Below are positions 1-13,120 of a DNA stretch of 64,000 bases, piece by piece. How positions within the stretch are numbered: the first letter of the stretch is position 1; each line of letters opens with the position of its first letter. Source of the DNA: Helichrysum umbraculigerum (Eukaryota > Streptophyta > Magnoliopsida > Asterales > Asteraceae); the NCBI GenBank assembly GCA_949592205.1, contig CATIUR010000003.1, positions 162,863,759-162,927,758 of the forward strand, in the 5' to 3' direction. The notes under the pieces are model-generated. The model was not told where the DNA came from and did no database searches. It saw only the letters and a program-made list of their open reading frames with translations. The position numbers and the translations under genes are program-made.

Positions 1-226
1 AAACCTAATATCAAATAATTGTTATACTGATTTCGTACGTTATATTTCGTTGATTTCTTTTCTTATTAAAAAATTGTTTAGTCAAGTTTTTAATATTTTC
101 AAAAAAGTATAAATATGTTACTATCCTAACATCACACTTTACTATCTTGTTGTATCCTTGTATTCTAATGTTTAAAATGATACGCGAAATCAGATTAAAT
201 ATTAGATAGAATAACATAAAGTTAAA

Positions 227-512
227 GGGTTTACTGTCTGGGAATGTACCAAACTTTGATCAAATATCTATTGTGTCTACCCAACTTACATTTGCTATTT
301 TAATGCATCCAATTTTCAAAAAAGATGTTTTGGTGACGTTTCGATGACGTGTCACTCTCTCCGTATGCCACGTGGCACGCTATACGAATGACAAGTCATC
401 AAAATACATCAAAACACCGTTTTTGAAAGTTGAATGCATTAAAAATAGCAAATGTAAGTTGGGTACACACAATTAATATAAATTTGGTCAAAGTTTCCCG
501 ACACTAAACCCA
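227..512. mobile_element. Mutator-type foldback MITE
   Basis: The two halves are long inverted repeats: the left arm starts GGGTTTACTGTC and the right arm ends GACACTAAACCC. Both arms contain a stretch ending ACCCAACTTACATTTGCTAT in one orientation. The element is flanked by the 9-bp direct repeat AAAGTTAAA at 218-226 and 513-521, the target-site length typical of Mutator-like elements. It has no coding capacity. The centre holds TGACGTGTCA-like and CCACGTGG boxes, which resemble bZIP/bHLH sites but may be incidental. Confidence 0.8.
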
Positions 513-527
513 AAGTTAAAATACTAC

Positions 528-791
528 TCCCTCCGTCCCAATTTAATTGTCTCCAGACAGAACTACACGCAGTTTAAGATAAACACAATAATTATTACTT
601 ACTTTTTGTACAATGACATTCTTACCCCTAACCAATTCATTTGAACTTCCTTTCACTTTTGTAATTTAATTTTTAAAGTAGGGACAATATAGTAAAAAGA
701 ATCATGTGACCTTTCTATATCTGGTAATGGACAATTAATTTGGGACATCCCAAAATGGAAATAATGGACTATTAAATCGGAACGGAGAGAG
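528..791. mobile_element. Stowaway-type MITE
   Basis: The terminal inverted repeat is CTCCCTCCGTCCCA at the left and its degenerate complement ending CGGAACGGAGAGAG at the right. It is flanked by TA on both sides (526-527 and 792-793), as expected for Tc1/mariner-related Stowaway elements. The 264-bp interior is AT-rich and non-coding. It lies 6 bp from the target-site duplication of the preceding MITE. Confidence 0.85.
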
Positions 792-793
792 TA

Positions 794-2157
794 CTAATTT
801 TCTAATGTGAAACGATCAAATAAAATGGTAGATTACAATAAAGACAAAAGTTTTAATTTAATATTTATTTGAACGACTTATAATACAGTAGTAAAATAAG
901 TACAAATCTAATGACATAATACATTTTTCTTTTCCCTTGTTAACAACTCCAGTAACTTTTTTAAATGAAAAATATGTAAGCAATTTTGCATAGAAGATGA
1001 ATATAATTTGGTATGAAAATGACTTTATACAAAAAAAAAAAAAATGTTTTATTGACTATAATATTGTTTATCATAGCAATTTTTAATATTGTTATCGTTA
1101 TTAATTTAAATACAAATTATCTTATATTTTGTTATGTAATGTAATGTAATGCCTTACTAGTAGGATTTCATATGGGCATCTTAGATTTTGGCTAAAAGAC
1201 AAATTTTGATCTTAAGGATAGTTAGTTGTTATATTAGTGGCCTATGTCATGTACTTTGTGTACCCATAATAAGTTCCTAAACTTTCGTCTTGAAAACTAA
1301 CACATAGAATTGATGTTTGAGGATCACACGAGTTGCGATCTATCGAAAACTCCTATGAAAAGTAACAGGTTCAAAATCATACTCGTAATTCGGTTTCATA
1401 TCTAATACAAATAAACTTAATTAGTCTAATAACAATTCGGAAATCGGAATCCCTATTTGAGATTGGCCTTCAAAGTTTGACCGTCAGAGTTTCCTTCTTC
1501 CTTTTTTTTCTTCCAACCTTATAACACAAATAACAAATTTATTTTCTTTCCTATGTCCTTCTTCATTATTTATTTTCTTTTACACCTATTAATAAAGTCG
1601 GTAACACAATGTTAGAGTTGTCATTACATTAAAAAAAACTTCAAAATTTTTGAATATATTTCACAAGATCGGTTAAAAGTTCTTGTGCGCGTCTGTATCA
1701 TGCAATTTTTCCTTAGTTTGCAGGTTGTAGAGTAATCAAATTTGCGTCCACGTCGATTATTGAAAAATCATTGCTTTTTTTGATCGTGTCTCATTTACTA
1801 TAAAGTTTTTGTAATTCCTCAACCACCTTGTGGTACACCATATGAATATAGTGATATTTTTCATCGTTAATAAAGCGATATTCTTCAACCACCTCAACCA
1901 TCCTTGTTTGATCTAGTAAAAAAGCTCTATATCAGTAATTTCTTTTTTAAGAATGATGCGGTTATAAAAGATATTGGCAATAAAATTACCAGAATAAACT
2001 CTTTTGTGAAAATGGAACTTACACTATTACGAAATGCAGAAGTCTCCAATCTTTAACTCATTAAAAGCGTTCGCATCATAACAACAGTACATCTTAACAA
2101 TACTTTCATCTTAATTTGCATCAGAAACTATTTTACGTTCTTTTACAATAAACACAA
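794..2157. other. AT-rich intergenic DNA, no gene seen
   Basis: No exon-like reading frame, RNA gene or clear repeat boundary could be supported here. There is a poly-A run near 1030 and a short GTAAT repeat near 1136-1150. Confidence 0.5.
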
Positions 2158-2190
2158 CTAGTACTATACCCGGACGTTGCCCAGTAAAAT
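2158..2190 (-). mobile_element. Helitron-like 3' terminus
   Basis: Read on the minus strand, a stem-loop (CTGGGC, loop AAC, GTCCGG with two wobble pairs) is followed by GTATAGTA and then CTAG|T. That is the hairpin-plus-CTRR end followed by a host T that defines Helitrons. The element body would lie to the right, at higher coordinates. One possible 5' end, also on the minus strand, is A|TCTCTACAATTTTC at about 6804, but this is not secure. Confidence 0.5.
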
Positions 2191-2313
2191 GGCTACAATA
2201 ACCGCCCAAGCTCCAAACAACCTGTTGCCACATACCGAACTGAAATGTAACATAATCCAAACCTTATGATCTACAACTTGTACCCTGTAAATCTTGAACT
2301 CAAAACTAAAATT

Positions 2314-2529
2314 CTATGGATGTTGATGCATATTATAGAATTTGATACAACATGCTACACCAAAAGCCATATGTACCAATCTAAATAAATAAATAAAAAA
2401 AGCATAGCCAACAAAGGTAGCCATTTGATACGATCCAACTTCAAGGATGAGTTTAAGACCAACCACAGTGGTTTGCATGATTAGCCACAACATTGAGAAC
2501 AATAGTAACACCTTTATGCACTTTGTTAT
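2314..2529 (-). pseudogene. Possible terminal exon fragment, membrane-protein-like
   Basis: A minus-strand open frame follows a good acceptor (TTTGCAG) at about 2530 and reads 71 codons to a TAG. It is strongly hydrophobic, with runs such as VLLLFSMLWLIM and MATFVGYAFFIYLF that could span a membrane. I do not recognise the family. No upstream exon can be joined with confidence. It may be a fragment carried by the proposed Helitron, or a chance hydrophobic frame in AT-rich DNA. Confidence 0.2.
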
Positions 2530-5018
2530 CTGCAAATGTCATTAAAATATATAAAGAAGATGCAGATAAGAAGAGATATATCAATCCTAATTACAACTTT
2601 AAATTGACCTGGATGACACGACAAACCTACTTGACCAAGATGAGAGCATAACCTTAAAAACCCAAATAATAACTTAACTCATTGGACTTGCTTGTTTTTA
2701 GCTACCTTTTTGTTTGATCAGTTTTTTATAACAAACAACCCAAATGGACCTGTATGAGAGCAAAAGCTCAAGTTTGACGTGAAGACATTGGACCTGCTCT
2801 CAAACAGACATAGTGTTATACCTGGGCCATTTATTTATATAATATATGTTATTCGCGAAAACGTCAAACAATGGCCCAAAACGGACACACCACACTCACC
2901 GGAAGCGAGCTGACAGGTCAGGAGAAATAGGCAGGCTGACAAGTCAGCCAGGTTGAGACAAGCTGTTTGTGCAGCGTTGTCCCCCAAAAATAAACTTCAT
3001 GTATGATTGATGCAATAACTATTAACTATATATGATAAAACAAATAATGTTAATACGATATTAATCGATATATTTGATTCAAGAAATAGGAGGCTTATGC
3101 ACTAAATTACATGTCTTATAATTTTTATAGTGTTTGATATGTTCCAAGTTTAGTTAAAAATCATTAACTGATCCATCCGAGATAAATACAACCAAAATCA
3201 AACCATAACTCTATGGGTAGAAACTGTAGCTTTTGGCTAAGATTGAAAACTTTATAGTATGATTTTTTTTCTGACTTATAATACATATTAATCATAAAAA
3301 CATGGACAAAACGTGTTCCTGGATAACCTGAGCAGTCTTAACGTGTACAAAAACTTACTTGTTTTCGCTGATTACCCAACCCGCCCAATTTACCACCTCT
3401 AGTTTCTAACAGCTTGTATAAACTAATAAGCAAACATTCTCCAAAAGCGTGGATGTATTTTTCCAGGTAATATTGGATAGCTTTGGAACTTTTGGAGTCG
3501 TTTAGCTAACAAAAACTGTGCCGGTAAATTGGTAAGCAAGAAACAACTCAGAAACGCACCTCACATTTTCTGTCACCTACAATCATGTCCTGAGGGTAAG
3601 CTGACTTGAGAAGATAAGTTCCTGAACTACAAAAAGAAATAGAAGACAACTGATGGGAAATTAGCAACATGAAGATATAAACACAATGCACATATAGTCT
3701 CCACTCTCCAATAGCAATATTAATGACACAGAAATAAAGAGCTTGTTTTCTTAATAAGCTAGTACAATGGAAATATCAAGATTCTAGTATATTTTGAACA
3801 TAAATAGACAATAGTAACCATTCATATTAAATCGTTCTATATAGGGTACATACATTACTAAATTTTAAATAACCAAAACGGATGTAAGCTCACATACTTA
3901 AATAACAAAAATTTGAACGTACGCCAGATTTTACGAGAAATGTGAACACAATTATAACATAATTCAACATTCCTCGGTAACATTATTGCAAAATAACAAT
4001 CATTCTTTTGAAAATACCAAAAATATATAATGCAAATAATTAGAGATGAAACAATATAACATGTATAACATCTAGTAAGCATCTTATTCAAATGAACCAA
4101 AAGCGGTACCACTATAATTGAACTAAAGGTAGGATCATGTACTCACATCAAAGACTACTACTATGACTTCAAGTATATAGTAATCCTACCAAAATAGATT
4201 ATTGACATACACTTTTTTATATTTGGATAAGCTATAACATGCATTTAAGCTCATTCTTGCAAACACTAAAAACTAATAAATTAGAGACACAAACCTCAAA
4301 ATACAAATCTGGCGCAAACTTGTTTCAGTTTAATTGCATAAGACTATTAAGATTTAAGACCTACTTATTTTGTTTTTAAAACAAATCCATACAACCAAAG
4401 TAAAGATCTTTAGCAGCAATTTTACATGAAGAAGTGGTACCTGAGGGGTTCTTGTTGACTGTCATGAAGAAGTGAAACATGTAGAAACACAAGGTAGTGA
4501 ATAAGCAATTTTGACTAACATTATGAACTCTTTGAATAGAAAAATAAAATAGAGGAAACCCATTTGAAATAAACGAAACTTAATGAAACCCATTTTGAAA
4601 TAAATAGATGGTTTTGAGAAAATTATAATTTCGGGCGTTGGATACACTCGAAGAAAGTAACTATTGACTGAGACTGTGTTATTTTTTGGCAATTCCACTG
4701 GCAGACTTGGTTTACCTCTCGAAAGTAAACTGTCGGAAAGTTGCCCAGTCTCTTGAAGAGGGAAGATCGTGGTTAAGCAGTTGGTAGAGCCCCAAGCCTA
4801 AAAGAAACCGTAAAATAAAAATAATAACCAACAATGTTGGAGTTAGGACGGTCAGATTTAAAGTCAATATGATCTAATGGTGTGAGATTGAAAGTCAATG
4901 GAATGAGGAATTGGACTTGTTGGCAGCAATACATATGGACAATTACTTGGCACAAGTTAATGTCATGAATTGGGTGAATAGTCAAGAGTGGTTGATTCTG
5001 ATCCCAGTTTGATTCGTA
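2530..5018. other. Non-coding stretch downstream of the PH fragment
   Basis: No exon could be supported. The frame following the third PH exon stays open to about 4773 but loses family resemblance after the PH helix, so it looks like intron or decayed sequence. Several short open frames on the minus strand have no recognisable motif. Confidence 0.4.
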
Positions 5019-6028
5019 TTGCAACTTTGTTACCCAAGCATCCACCTGAAAGAAAAGATAAAATTTTCGAGTGTGTCAGCTCTACAATCAAGACCATCAA
5101 TTTGCAAGTGTCTAGTGGCTCTTAAATCATGTAACAGGTCATAACACATCATTTTTAGGTTCAGGTCAGTTTGGAGGTTTGGCCTGCAAAGTGCAAACAC
5201 TTTTGCCATTTTGGAAACAAAGTAAAAAACTAATTCCTTGAATATGATTCGAATTATATATTTCTAGAATAAAGAGACATAGGAGCTTATATGTATGTAC
5301 GAACTGTACGAGCAACTTTCAGGCCATTGACCCATTTCGTAACATTATGTAATTTGAGATTAAATGTAACCCAAAGCGACCCATTCACAAGGAAATGGGT
5401 CAAAAAATAGACTTTGCAGCTCGCCAAGCCTAAATGACCAGAACTTAGATAAGCTGATCCTACCAATCCCCTACAAATCACTTAATTTACCTGTATAGTT
5501 AAGCTTCCTAACTTGGTGATTTTACTACTTTTGGACTTTCTAGTTGTACGTTTGTTAGATTAGTCTGTTTTTTTTAACTAAATGATATTGAATGAATAAA
5601 CATCACAAACGTCCAAACAGGAAGCTTCACGTGCATGGAATGGTACCTGCAATTTTGAAGCACTTGAACATTCATATCGTAATCCTTGTTGAGTTACTAT
5701 GTTAAAGTAATATCTGAGTTTCCCCCTCTTCTTGAGTAACACATGGCATACACCCTACTTCCACAACATCAGACAAAAGGGTGGAGTCTTGTGGGCTGAT
5801 ATCTGAAAATACTTTACACTCATCAACACAGAAAATACCAGCCATACGCAAAAACATTATCTTTAATTTTTTGTAACGACAACATTAATATAAACGATAG
5901 ACACACTTCATATTACCTGTGGTCACAACGTAGAAGATAATGCACGATCCTTGAAGGACAACAAATCGTGGAAGCCAGTCATCTCCTTCTGTATCATCGA
6001 GAGGCACACCAGGTTCCGCTGTCCATCT
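5019..6028 (-). pseudogene. PH-domain protein fragment, frameshifted
   Basis: Three minus-strand exons with good splice sites rebuild most of a pleckstrin-homology domain. Exon 6028-5917 reads RWTAEPGVPLDDTEG followed by DDWLPRFVVLQGSCIIFY (strands 1-3). Exon 5802-5647 reads DISPQDSTLLSDVVEVG, then loses frame at about 5716 (an extra base before AGA TAT TAC) and continues as RYYFNIVTQQGLRYECSS. Exon 5045-5019 gives VDAWVTKLQ, the C-terminal helix with its conserved Trp. PH domains bind phosphoinositides or proteins at membranes. No convincing N-terminal exon, and no conserved sequence after the helix, was found. The shift and the missing ends argue for a pseudogene; one sequencing error could explain the shift but not the missing ends. 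Confidence 0.6.
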
Positions 6029-7963
6029 CTGTAATACGAGATTCAAAGGAATTATAAATAGTTAGCTCTGATCGAAGTGATTCTACTTCTATGGGAGATA
6101 ATACAACCTGTTCAACATGATAACATTAGTTTTAACCAAAAATTGAAATTAATTTTTGAATTGGTTGACTGGATTTGTATTATATCAACCTTTTGTTTCC
6201 CATTAGTGTCTCTTCCCCAAGATAGCCTTTTAAGATTAAATAAGTTCAATATAGCTGCAAAACTTCTTAATCTTCTTCTAGCCCACAATTGGCTGCTAAA
6301 GCTTTGCCAATGCAAAAACAACTATATGTATAAGACTAAACATTACTTGATTTCTGTCATTAATACCTCAGATTTGACTTTATCCTGCGAAATTGATGAA
6401 ATTATTGCTTGAGGAGTCTCTACACTTGAGGAGTCTCTACAATAGAACTCGAAGCATGGAAATAATCTGGAGAATATTTAGTTATACAACAATTATATTC
6501 ATGATAAACACGTCCAATTTCACGTACGAAAAGTCTCTACATCAACCCATTTGAGCTGAATAACAATTACGTAGGTAAATGAATCATAATTACAAGCCTA
6601 TAAGACTTACCATGGACATGATTTTCAATCCGTTAGCTTCATCACACAAGTGAGCTCATGTCATCCTTCACTACCAAATAAAATTCCTAAATATGAATAA
6701 CAAATCTTCATATGTTTTTTGTTTAGATATTTGTTAAGAAGAAACGATTTCACTTACTAAATTGTGGGCACATTAATAAATTGAAATATAGAAAATTGTA
6801 GAGATACAGTCTGACATGGTAATATCACCTATAATGTTAGCACGAGGACCCAAATGCTATTCCACTTCCCACCACAGCCATATGTAGGAAGTTAGACTAA
6901 GTGAACAACAACCCGTTAGTTATGACGGTGCAAAACATCATTATTTGAGAAGCAATGGCATAGAAACAACTAAGATAAATCAAACTTTAATATTATAAGA
7001 AAATTTCATTGACACAAAAACACAAACAGTTGGGGTGCAAACAAACCTTATATTTCAGCAGCCTTATTTTCCGATATCCATACTTTAGCCTTTCTGGTAA
7101 TATCAAGTGAGAACATCTTTTAACTTATCATCTGCAATAAGACAACCGATATAACAAACCTTGCGTATCATTAACTACAAAAATCAGAATAAAAACAAAA
7201 AGGCTAAAGTACACAAACATTATGGAAATACCTTGAAAATGGAAACGCAATAAATCACAGGGATGGAAATCATTAACTAATTGAATGAAAAAATCACATG
7301 AAATTGAACTTGTAAGTTCCAGGCGCATAAAGATACCATCACCGTATCAATAGATGGTTTCAGTAACTTCAAACCCTAGGATTAAATAATCAGAATTTCG
7401 TACAACAAAACACACGCACAAGGCGCAACATCGAAATTACTATACATAGCGCCAATTTGTTGTTGAGTTGTTGGTTGACGATTTGGGGTTTATTTCTATA
7501 TATTCACAGGGATCAATGAATGTAGAAAAATCAAGAGAAGGTGGAGCGTCTGGATACAAAGGACATACTGAGAAACCTTGACGATCAGTTTATAGCTTCT
7601 CTCCTGTAAAATCGAAGAAGGTGGAGCGGTTTAGCAGACCCCTTAGAAAAAAACTGCATCGGCGCAAAATAACCGAAATTCTGGATTATAGGACGGCTGG
7701 GATGCAAAGTCAACAGGATCCAATGAACCGTATTTAAAGTCAATGAAAAATAAAACCTCCACAGGGCAGTTGACTCTCCTTGAGCCATAGATAAGGAAAA
7801 TTGTCGTCTTATTAAATTTTACATTACTTTTTACAAAATAACACCTAGTTATAAATAAACGAGCCCTTAATCATAAGCTTAAGTTAAGCTTTGAAAATAC
7901 GGAGTAGTAGGCTTCGGCTTTCTTCTCTTTTACCGGATACTATAAAATTGGGGAACACACCTC
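6029..7963. other. Region between the PH fragment and gene 1; possible shared promoter
   Basis: No gene is supported. A tandem 18-bp duplication (TTGAGGAGTCTCTACA units) lies at about 6409-6441. Minus-strand frames at 7128-7328 and 7585-7788 have no recognisable motif. The last 150 bp before 7964 should hold the promoter and leader of gene 1; a partial Stowaway end (ATACGGAGTAGTA) lies at about 7898. Confidence 0.4.
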
Positions 7964-10900
7964 ATGGCGAGCTCGAGTTTGACTTCAATGGCGGCACCAA
8001 AACGACGTCTTTTAATCTGCATCATCATCACACTGCTAATTCTGTTTCTCAATGTTGCATCTTCAGAAGAAACCCTAACTAATCATGATGATGATTACGA
8101 ACACACTGATAATAACGATAATGATTCAATTCTCAAAGTCAAACACCAACACCTATTATCATACATTCTCAATTTAGGTCTTTCTCTCTTTCTCAGTTTT
8201 CATTTTGTATGTTTTATTTTAGTTGTTAAATTTTTTATTATTTTTTGTGTGTGTGTGTGTGTGATGTGTTCGTTAAATGATAGTATGGACTCTAGGGTTT
8301 ATGATGACATGAAGTTTTGTTACATTAAAATATATATAAGAAATAGTTTATTATATGCAACAATAGTTTAGTGAAAGTTTCATCATATTTTGGTGCAATG
8401 AATCCTTTTAAAAATATCATGAATATGCTTGGTTAAAGATTGAACAAGTTTTGCTTAAGGTTTGTTTTTTATGTTGTGCACATGTTACTGTTATTTTGCC
8501 TTTTGGTCCCATTGGTTATTGGTTATTGGTTCTGTGAAGATTGTTCTTGGAGTGATTGTTTGAAAGAATAGTTTTGAGTTTAGAACACTAGGCTATGTTT
8601 TTGTAATTATGCTGGTAAGAGAAGTGAATGGTATCAAAAGTCTTTTTGATTAGTGATATATTGAAATTTTTACTACTATATGAGAACTCATCTTAGTTTT
8701 GTAACTAAATGTTCGTAGAGTCTAGCATTGATGAGAGGAGCCGTGACATTAGTTCCAAGGATGAAAGAATTAAACAGTTGGAGATGATGGTCGTCGAGAA
8801 ATCGAAGAGTTTGGCATCCTTGCATAGTGAAATTCAGTCTCTCCAGGTCAGCAATTGCTTTACATGTACTTACTGATTACCATTATTCGTGAATTGAAAT
8901 CTGACTAAATCACTTAACATTGTTTTAGTATATTGTTTCCGTTCATATTTCTCATTTATGATTGCCAACATTAGCTGTTGAATGAATTGTCAACCATTAT
9001 TTTATAACGAAATGGGTTATTGATTTAATTTCATTTAGCAACTTGAGTTACTTGACACGCTATTGCTTATATAAGATGATAATATTTTGGACATTGGGTT
9101 AACCTGAAAACGCTTGTGTTGAACTGTACCAAAAAGTAAATGTTTTGCTCTATCGTTCTGGCATAATTATAGTAGAATTTGGGTCACCTTTACAACAGTA
9201 GATGGTGGATTCCCACTGAGGTTAAATTTAGTCTCTTAATTAGGTTGATGTCGCTAGACATGATTTTTAGATTTTGTTTGACAGGAAAAAGAATCCTCTG
9301 ATGCTAAGGAGCAAGAGGGTGAGGTTCATGAGCGGTTTGGTGAACTTGTCAAGCAGGTGATGTTCGTTATAGCATAGACAAATAAAAATATATTCTCATG
9401 GATGGATGTCTCAAACAAAGTGTATTTTGATAGGTTGAAAATCTGAAAGAGGAAATAGCAAAACAGAACGCAAAAAAGGATGCACTGGAAACTCGAATAA
9501 ACATTGCTGAGACTAAGATTGCAGAATTGAATGCGAAACTTGAAAAGGTATTCTTTAAACGGGAATTATTCGTTTTATAAAACAGGAAGTGTGAGTAGCT
9601 ACATTATTTTGAGGCAGTTATCTATGCTCATAGGTGTTATATTCTTTATTTTACCATCTATGTTCTGCTATCTCTATATCTTCTTTTTTCCAATCTCCTT
9701 CCAGCTCCAGAGGATTAATGAAGAACAAAAGATTAGAATTCGTAATACAGAAGGTGCTCTACAGACAGCTGAGGTTTGTTGAAAACATGGGTTTCAAATA
9801 TTACAAAAGGTCCACTTTTTTCAGAAAATTGCAATAACTATATTTTTCCTGCAGGAAGAACGAATCATAGCTCAACTGAAAGCTGGTCGGCACTCTAAAG
9901 AACTGGCAGAGGTATACGTGGGTTACAACTTGGTTTATAGATGCTCTCTTTACTCTCCACAATTCATTTTGATTCATCTATTTGTTTTGTTATTGTTTAC
10001 CATGCAACATATAATGCAAGCTGTTTGTGCATCAGGTCCACGAGTCATGGCTACCACCTTGGCTAGCAGTTCATTTATTTCACTATCAGGTATTTCATAT
10101 CTTTTTCTGTTTTCTAACTATTGTAATGCCTTAAACGAGTAAATTTTGGGTACAGGTGGGTTGGGTTGACCTGATTTTATTTATATAATATGCTATCTCT
10201 ATAATACTCCGTATGATTATAATTATGCTATTACAATACGGAGTAATAATCTAATTTAATAAAGCGAGTCGGTAGGTTGCATGGAATAAAATTAGATATA
10301 AGGTGAATTTTTACTCGTTCGACCCATCTGATCTTATTTATCTTAGATGAACTTTTTGACTTTACGTCTTTGACCGTTAGAAGTGAAACATAACCTGAAT
10401 AGCCCCTTTTACAGATAAGTGGGTCTATATTGCTTTGCAATCTGTCATGTGGGTTTACTGATATTTCATTTTTGCGTTCATTTGTTTCTTAATGTGTAGA
10501 CCTTCATGGTAAATCATTGGAATGTGTACGAAAGACCAGCTCTGGATGCTGCAGTTCGAAAGGTTTCGTAGTCATTCCAATTTAGATTGTCCTATGCATT
10601 TTTAAGATAGCAGTAAATCACTCACTGTTAGGAAGCACATTTTGTTAGCCAATCTGTCATATTCCAATTTTATATGCTTGAATTACTTCTAGGCACTGGA
10701 AATAAGAGTTCAAGTTCTAAACTGGGGACGACTCTACATTGATGAGTTGCACACAGTAAGTTGGTTCCTCTAAAGTTATACTTACTTCAATGAGCATGCT
10801 TTAGTATTGTGTTTTCTAGAGGTGGGACAATGACGGGTCAAGCACGTTGGGTAACGGGTCAGAGAGGGTATTTTTTTGGTACAGGTTATGTGTGTTGTTT

Positions 10901-13120
10901 TGACACACAACACTTCTTGTTCTAAACTTTGTGATCGTTTTTGACCAATTAGTGTGTCACATATGAATGTATGATTACAAGAATAAACAAATTAATTCAT
11001 AATATAGCTTTCTGAATAAAATTAAGTTAGGAGGTTTGGCACGTTTTGACCTTTTGACCCGTTTTCTTATAGGCAGGTTTTACCCCCTTCTTTTTTACTC
11101 GTTCTACTTGCTAGAGATAAAACATAACCTGCTCTTCCGGAAAATAATAACAAGTAAAACATAACCTGAAAACTTCAAGTTTTCGCCTACGTCGTGCTTC
11201 AAGTTTACTCAAAGCTTCATAGATTTTCTTTTCGATAGGAAGTGATTTGATTGATCCTTTCTGACCACGCCTATTCTCATTTTTCCCAGGACTATATGAG
11301 TGTTTTTCTTCGCTTTTTATTAGAGTTCAGTTTTCTTGATTGATCTTTTTATGACTATATAGTATTATCTCTTATATCTGCAGAAGTGGATCCCCACCAT
11401 CAAGGAACAATGGCTTACTTTTGTGACAAATATGGAACCACACGTGCAAATGTTTACTGCCAATACAGTTGAATTCTACTACGAATCTAAGAAAGCTCTG
11501 ACGCCTCATGTTACCAAGATACAATATATTCTGGATCCATACATTAAGGTCTGGTTCTGGGTAATCATTTTATATATTGAAGTATTTATTAGAGGTGGCA
11601 ATTCAGCTCATATATATATGATTAGATCGATTCGTATTATATATTAATAACTAATAAAAATTGGCCAAAAAAGTGTGTGTGTCAAACACAGCCTGCCCTG
11701 GCACCTCATTTCATCCCACACTAAGAATTTTCCGTTTTGATCTGATCCTGTTTTGACCCCTTACCCAACCTGACAGACCTGAGCATTTTGCTATATCTAT
11801 CTGTTATTGTATATAAAGATTGTGATCTATTATTGTATTTAACTTGTGCCATACGTTTGCAGGAGGCTAACAAGTTCACAAAGCCCTATATTAACCAGCT
11901 TTCGAAGACACTGAAACCACATATCAACAAAGCACACATTTTCTTGAAACCTTATACCAAGAAAGTACTCCGTGGCTATAGAAGGTTTTCTAGGATCATC
12001 CTAAAATACCATCGCCAGGTACAATTCCCTTATTGTATATCCTTTATCAACTCTTGTGTGTGTTTGTGTGTGTTTGTTTATTTTACTCTTATATTTAGTA
12101 CATTATTCTCTAGTTTCTCATGATTCATCAAGTCTATGTAGAGACATGATAGTGTTAGGTCTTAAGGCTACTTTTTCTTCTGATATTTTGTAAATGTTAA
12201 CCGTTAAATGATATCCCTGTATGTTCGCCCTTTACAGTGTTGAATATAACCCACTAAAGTTGGTGGTCTTGATAAAACTATTAGCTGGTTCTGTTGCCTA
12301 CTACTTGGTGAGTGGCTGATTTTGCTTTTATTTTTGAAGGCTCGTGCTAACATTCATGAAATGCTGAATAACAATGAGATTACTCGATCTTTTGCAAGTA
12401 ATGAGCTAGAGTGGTTTATGGTATGTGCCATTTATTATGCAGTATTCTCTATTGAAGATGTAGCATCTGACAGAAAGGAGGCAATTCTGACCCATTTAAT
12501 AATAGTTAGTGGATCAATTCGGGCTATGCTTGATTTCTACCTGTCAAACGGGTAAAACCAACAAAGTTTACAATAAAGTGAAATGGGTCAAATGGGTTAA
12601 AAGCCTTCCATATTCAACGCTCCTAAAACATTTTATTACATATATTATATTATTATGGATATAATATGATTCTCTGTAATCGAATTTGATATACTATTCC
12701 AAAAAGATATTAAAATTTTGGAAGCCATTTAAAAGCTCTCATTTGACAAGTTACCCAGCCCGTCAATTTGCCACCTTAATTTTTCTTACTTAGTTTATAT
12801 GGTTCTATGGTTGATGAGATAATTATCTAACTTCTGTAGGCTTCTGCATTTATGGTTTTCCCTGTGATGGTTCTACTTACAAGGGTGTCAAGTTTATTCG
12901 GGTTTGTTTCATTGCTTATAAGATAAACTCATTTTGTTTATTTCAACTTTAGCTAGATTTACAGATGCTAATGCATGGATATTTTGAACGTTGTGTGTAA
13001 ATTTGCTTTCATTGGTTTTGCAGTAAAAAGTCAAGAAGGCGTACCCGTACTTCCCATACAAGCCATTCACGTCGTAAGGCAAAACGGGTGGTTCCAGTAA
13101 AGTCAACCACATCAACATAG
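7964..13120 (+). CDS. Membrane-anchored coiled-coil protein, AT4G31340/AT2G24420-like
   Basis: Fourteen exons join in frame to 464 codons: 7964-8177, 8719-8846, 9285-9356, 9434-9547, 9705-9773, 9855-9911, 10036-10089, 10500-10562, 10693-10755, 11384-11548, 11863-12018, 12340-12420, 12840-12901 and 13024-13120. Residues ~14-34 form a signal peptide or anchor (RLLICIIITLLILF). Residues ~65-218 are heptad-rich coiled coil. The conserved VHESWLPPWLAVH follows (219-231), then HWNVYERPALD, then repeated EPHV/KPYI/KPHI segments (~290-385). A C-terminal membrane segment (~413-432) precedes a basic tail (KKSRRRTRTSHTSHSRRK). This order matches the Arabidopsis 'DNA repair ATPase-related / myosin heavy chain-related' proteins, whose biochemical role is unsettled. 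The start could also be the in-frame ATG at 7988. Exon phases are clean and there is no sign of decay. Confidence 0.9.

Noticed and set aside
7585..7788. 67-codon minus-strand frame beside gene 1
   Set aside because: No motif, and it falls in the likely promoter region between divergent sequences.
10205..10250. Short inverted repeat ATACTCCGTAT...ATACGGAGTA in an intron of gene 1
   Set aside because: Too short for a MITE; probably a decayed Stowaway end or chance palindrome.
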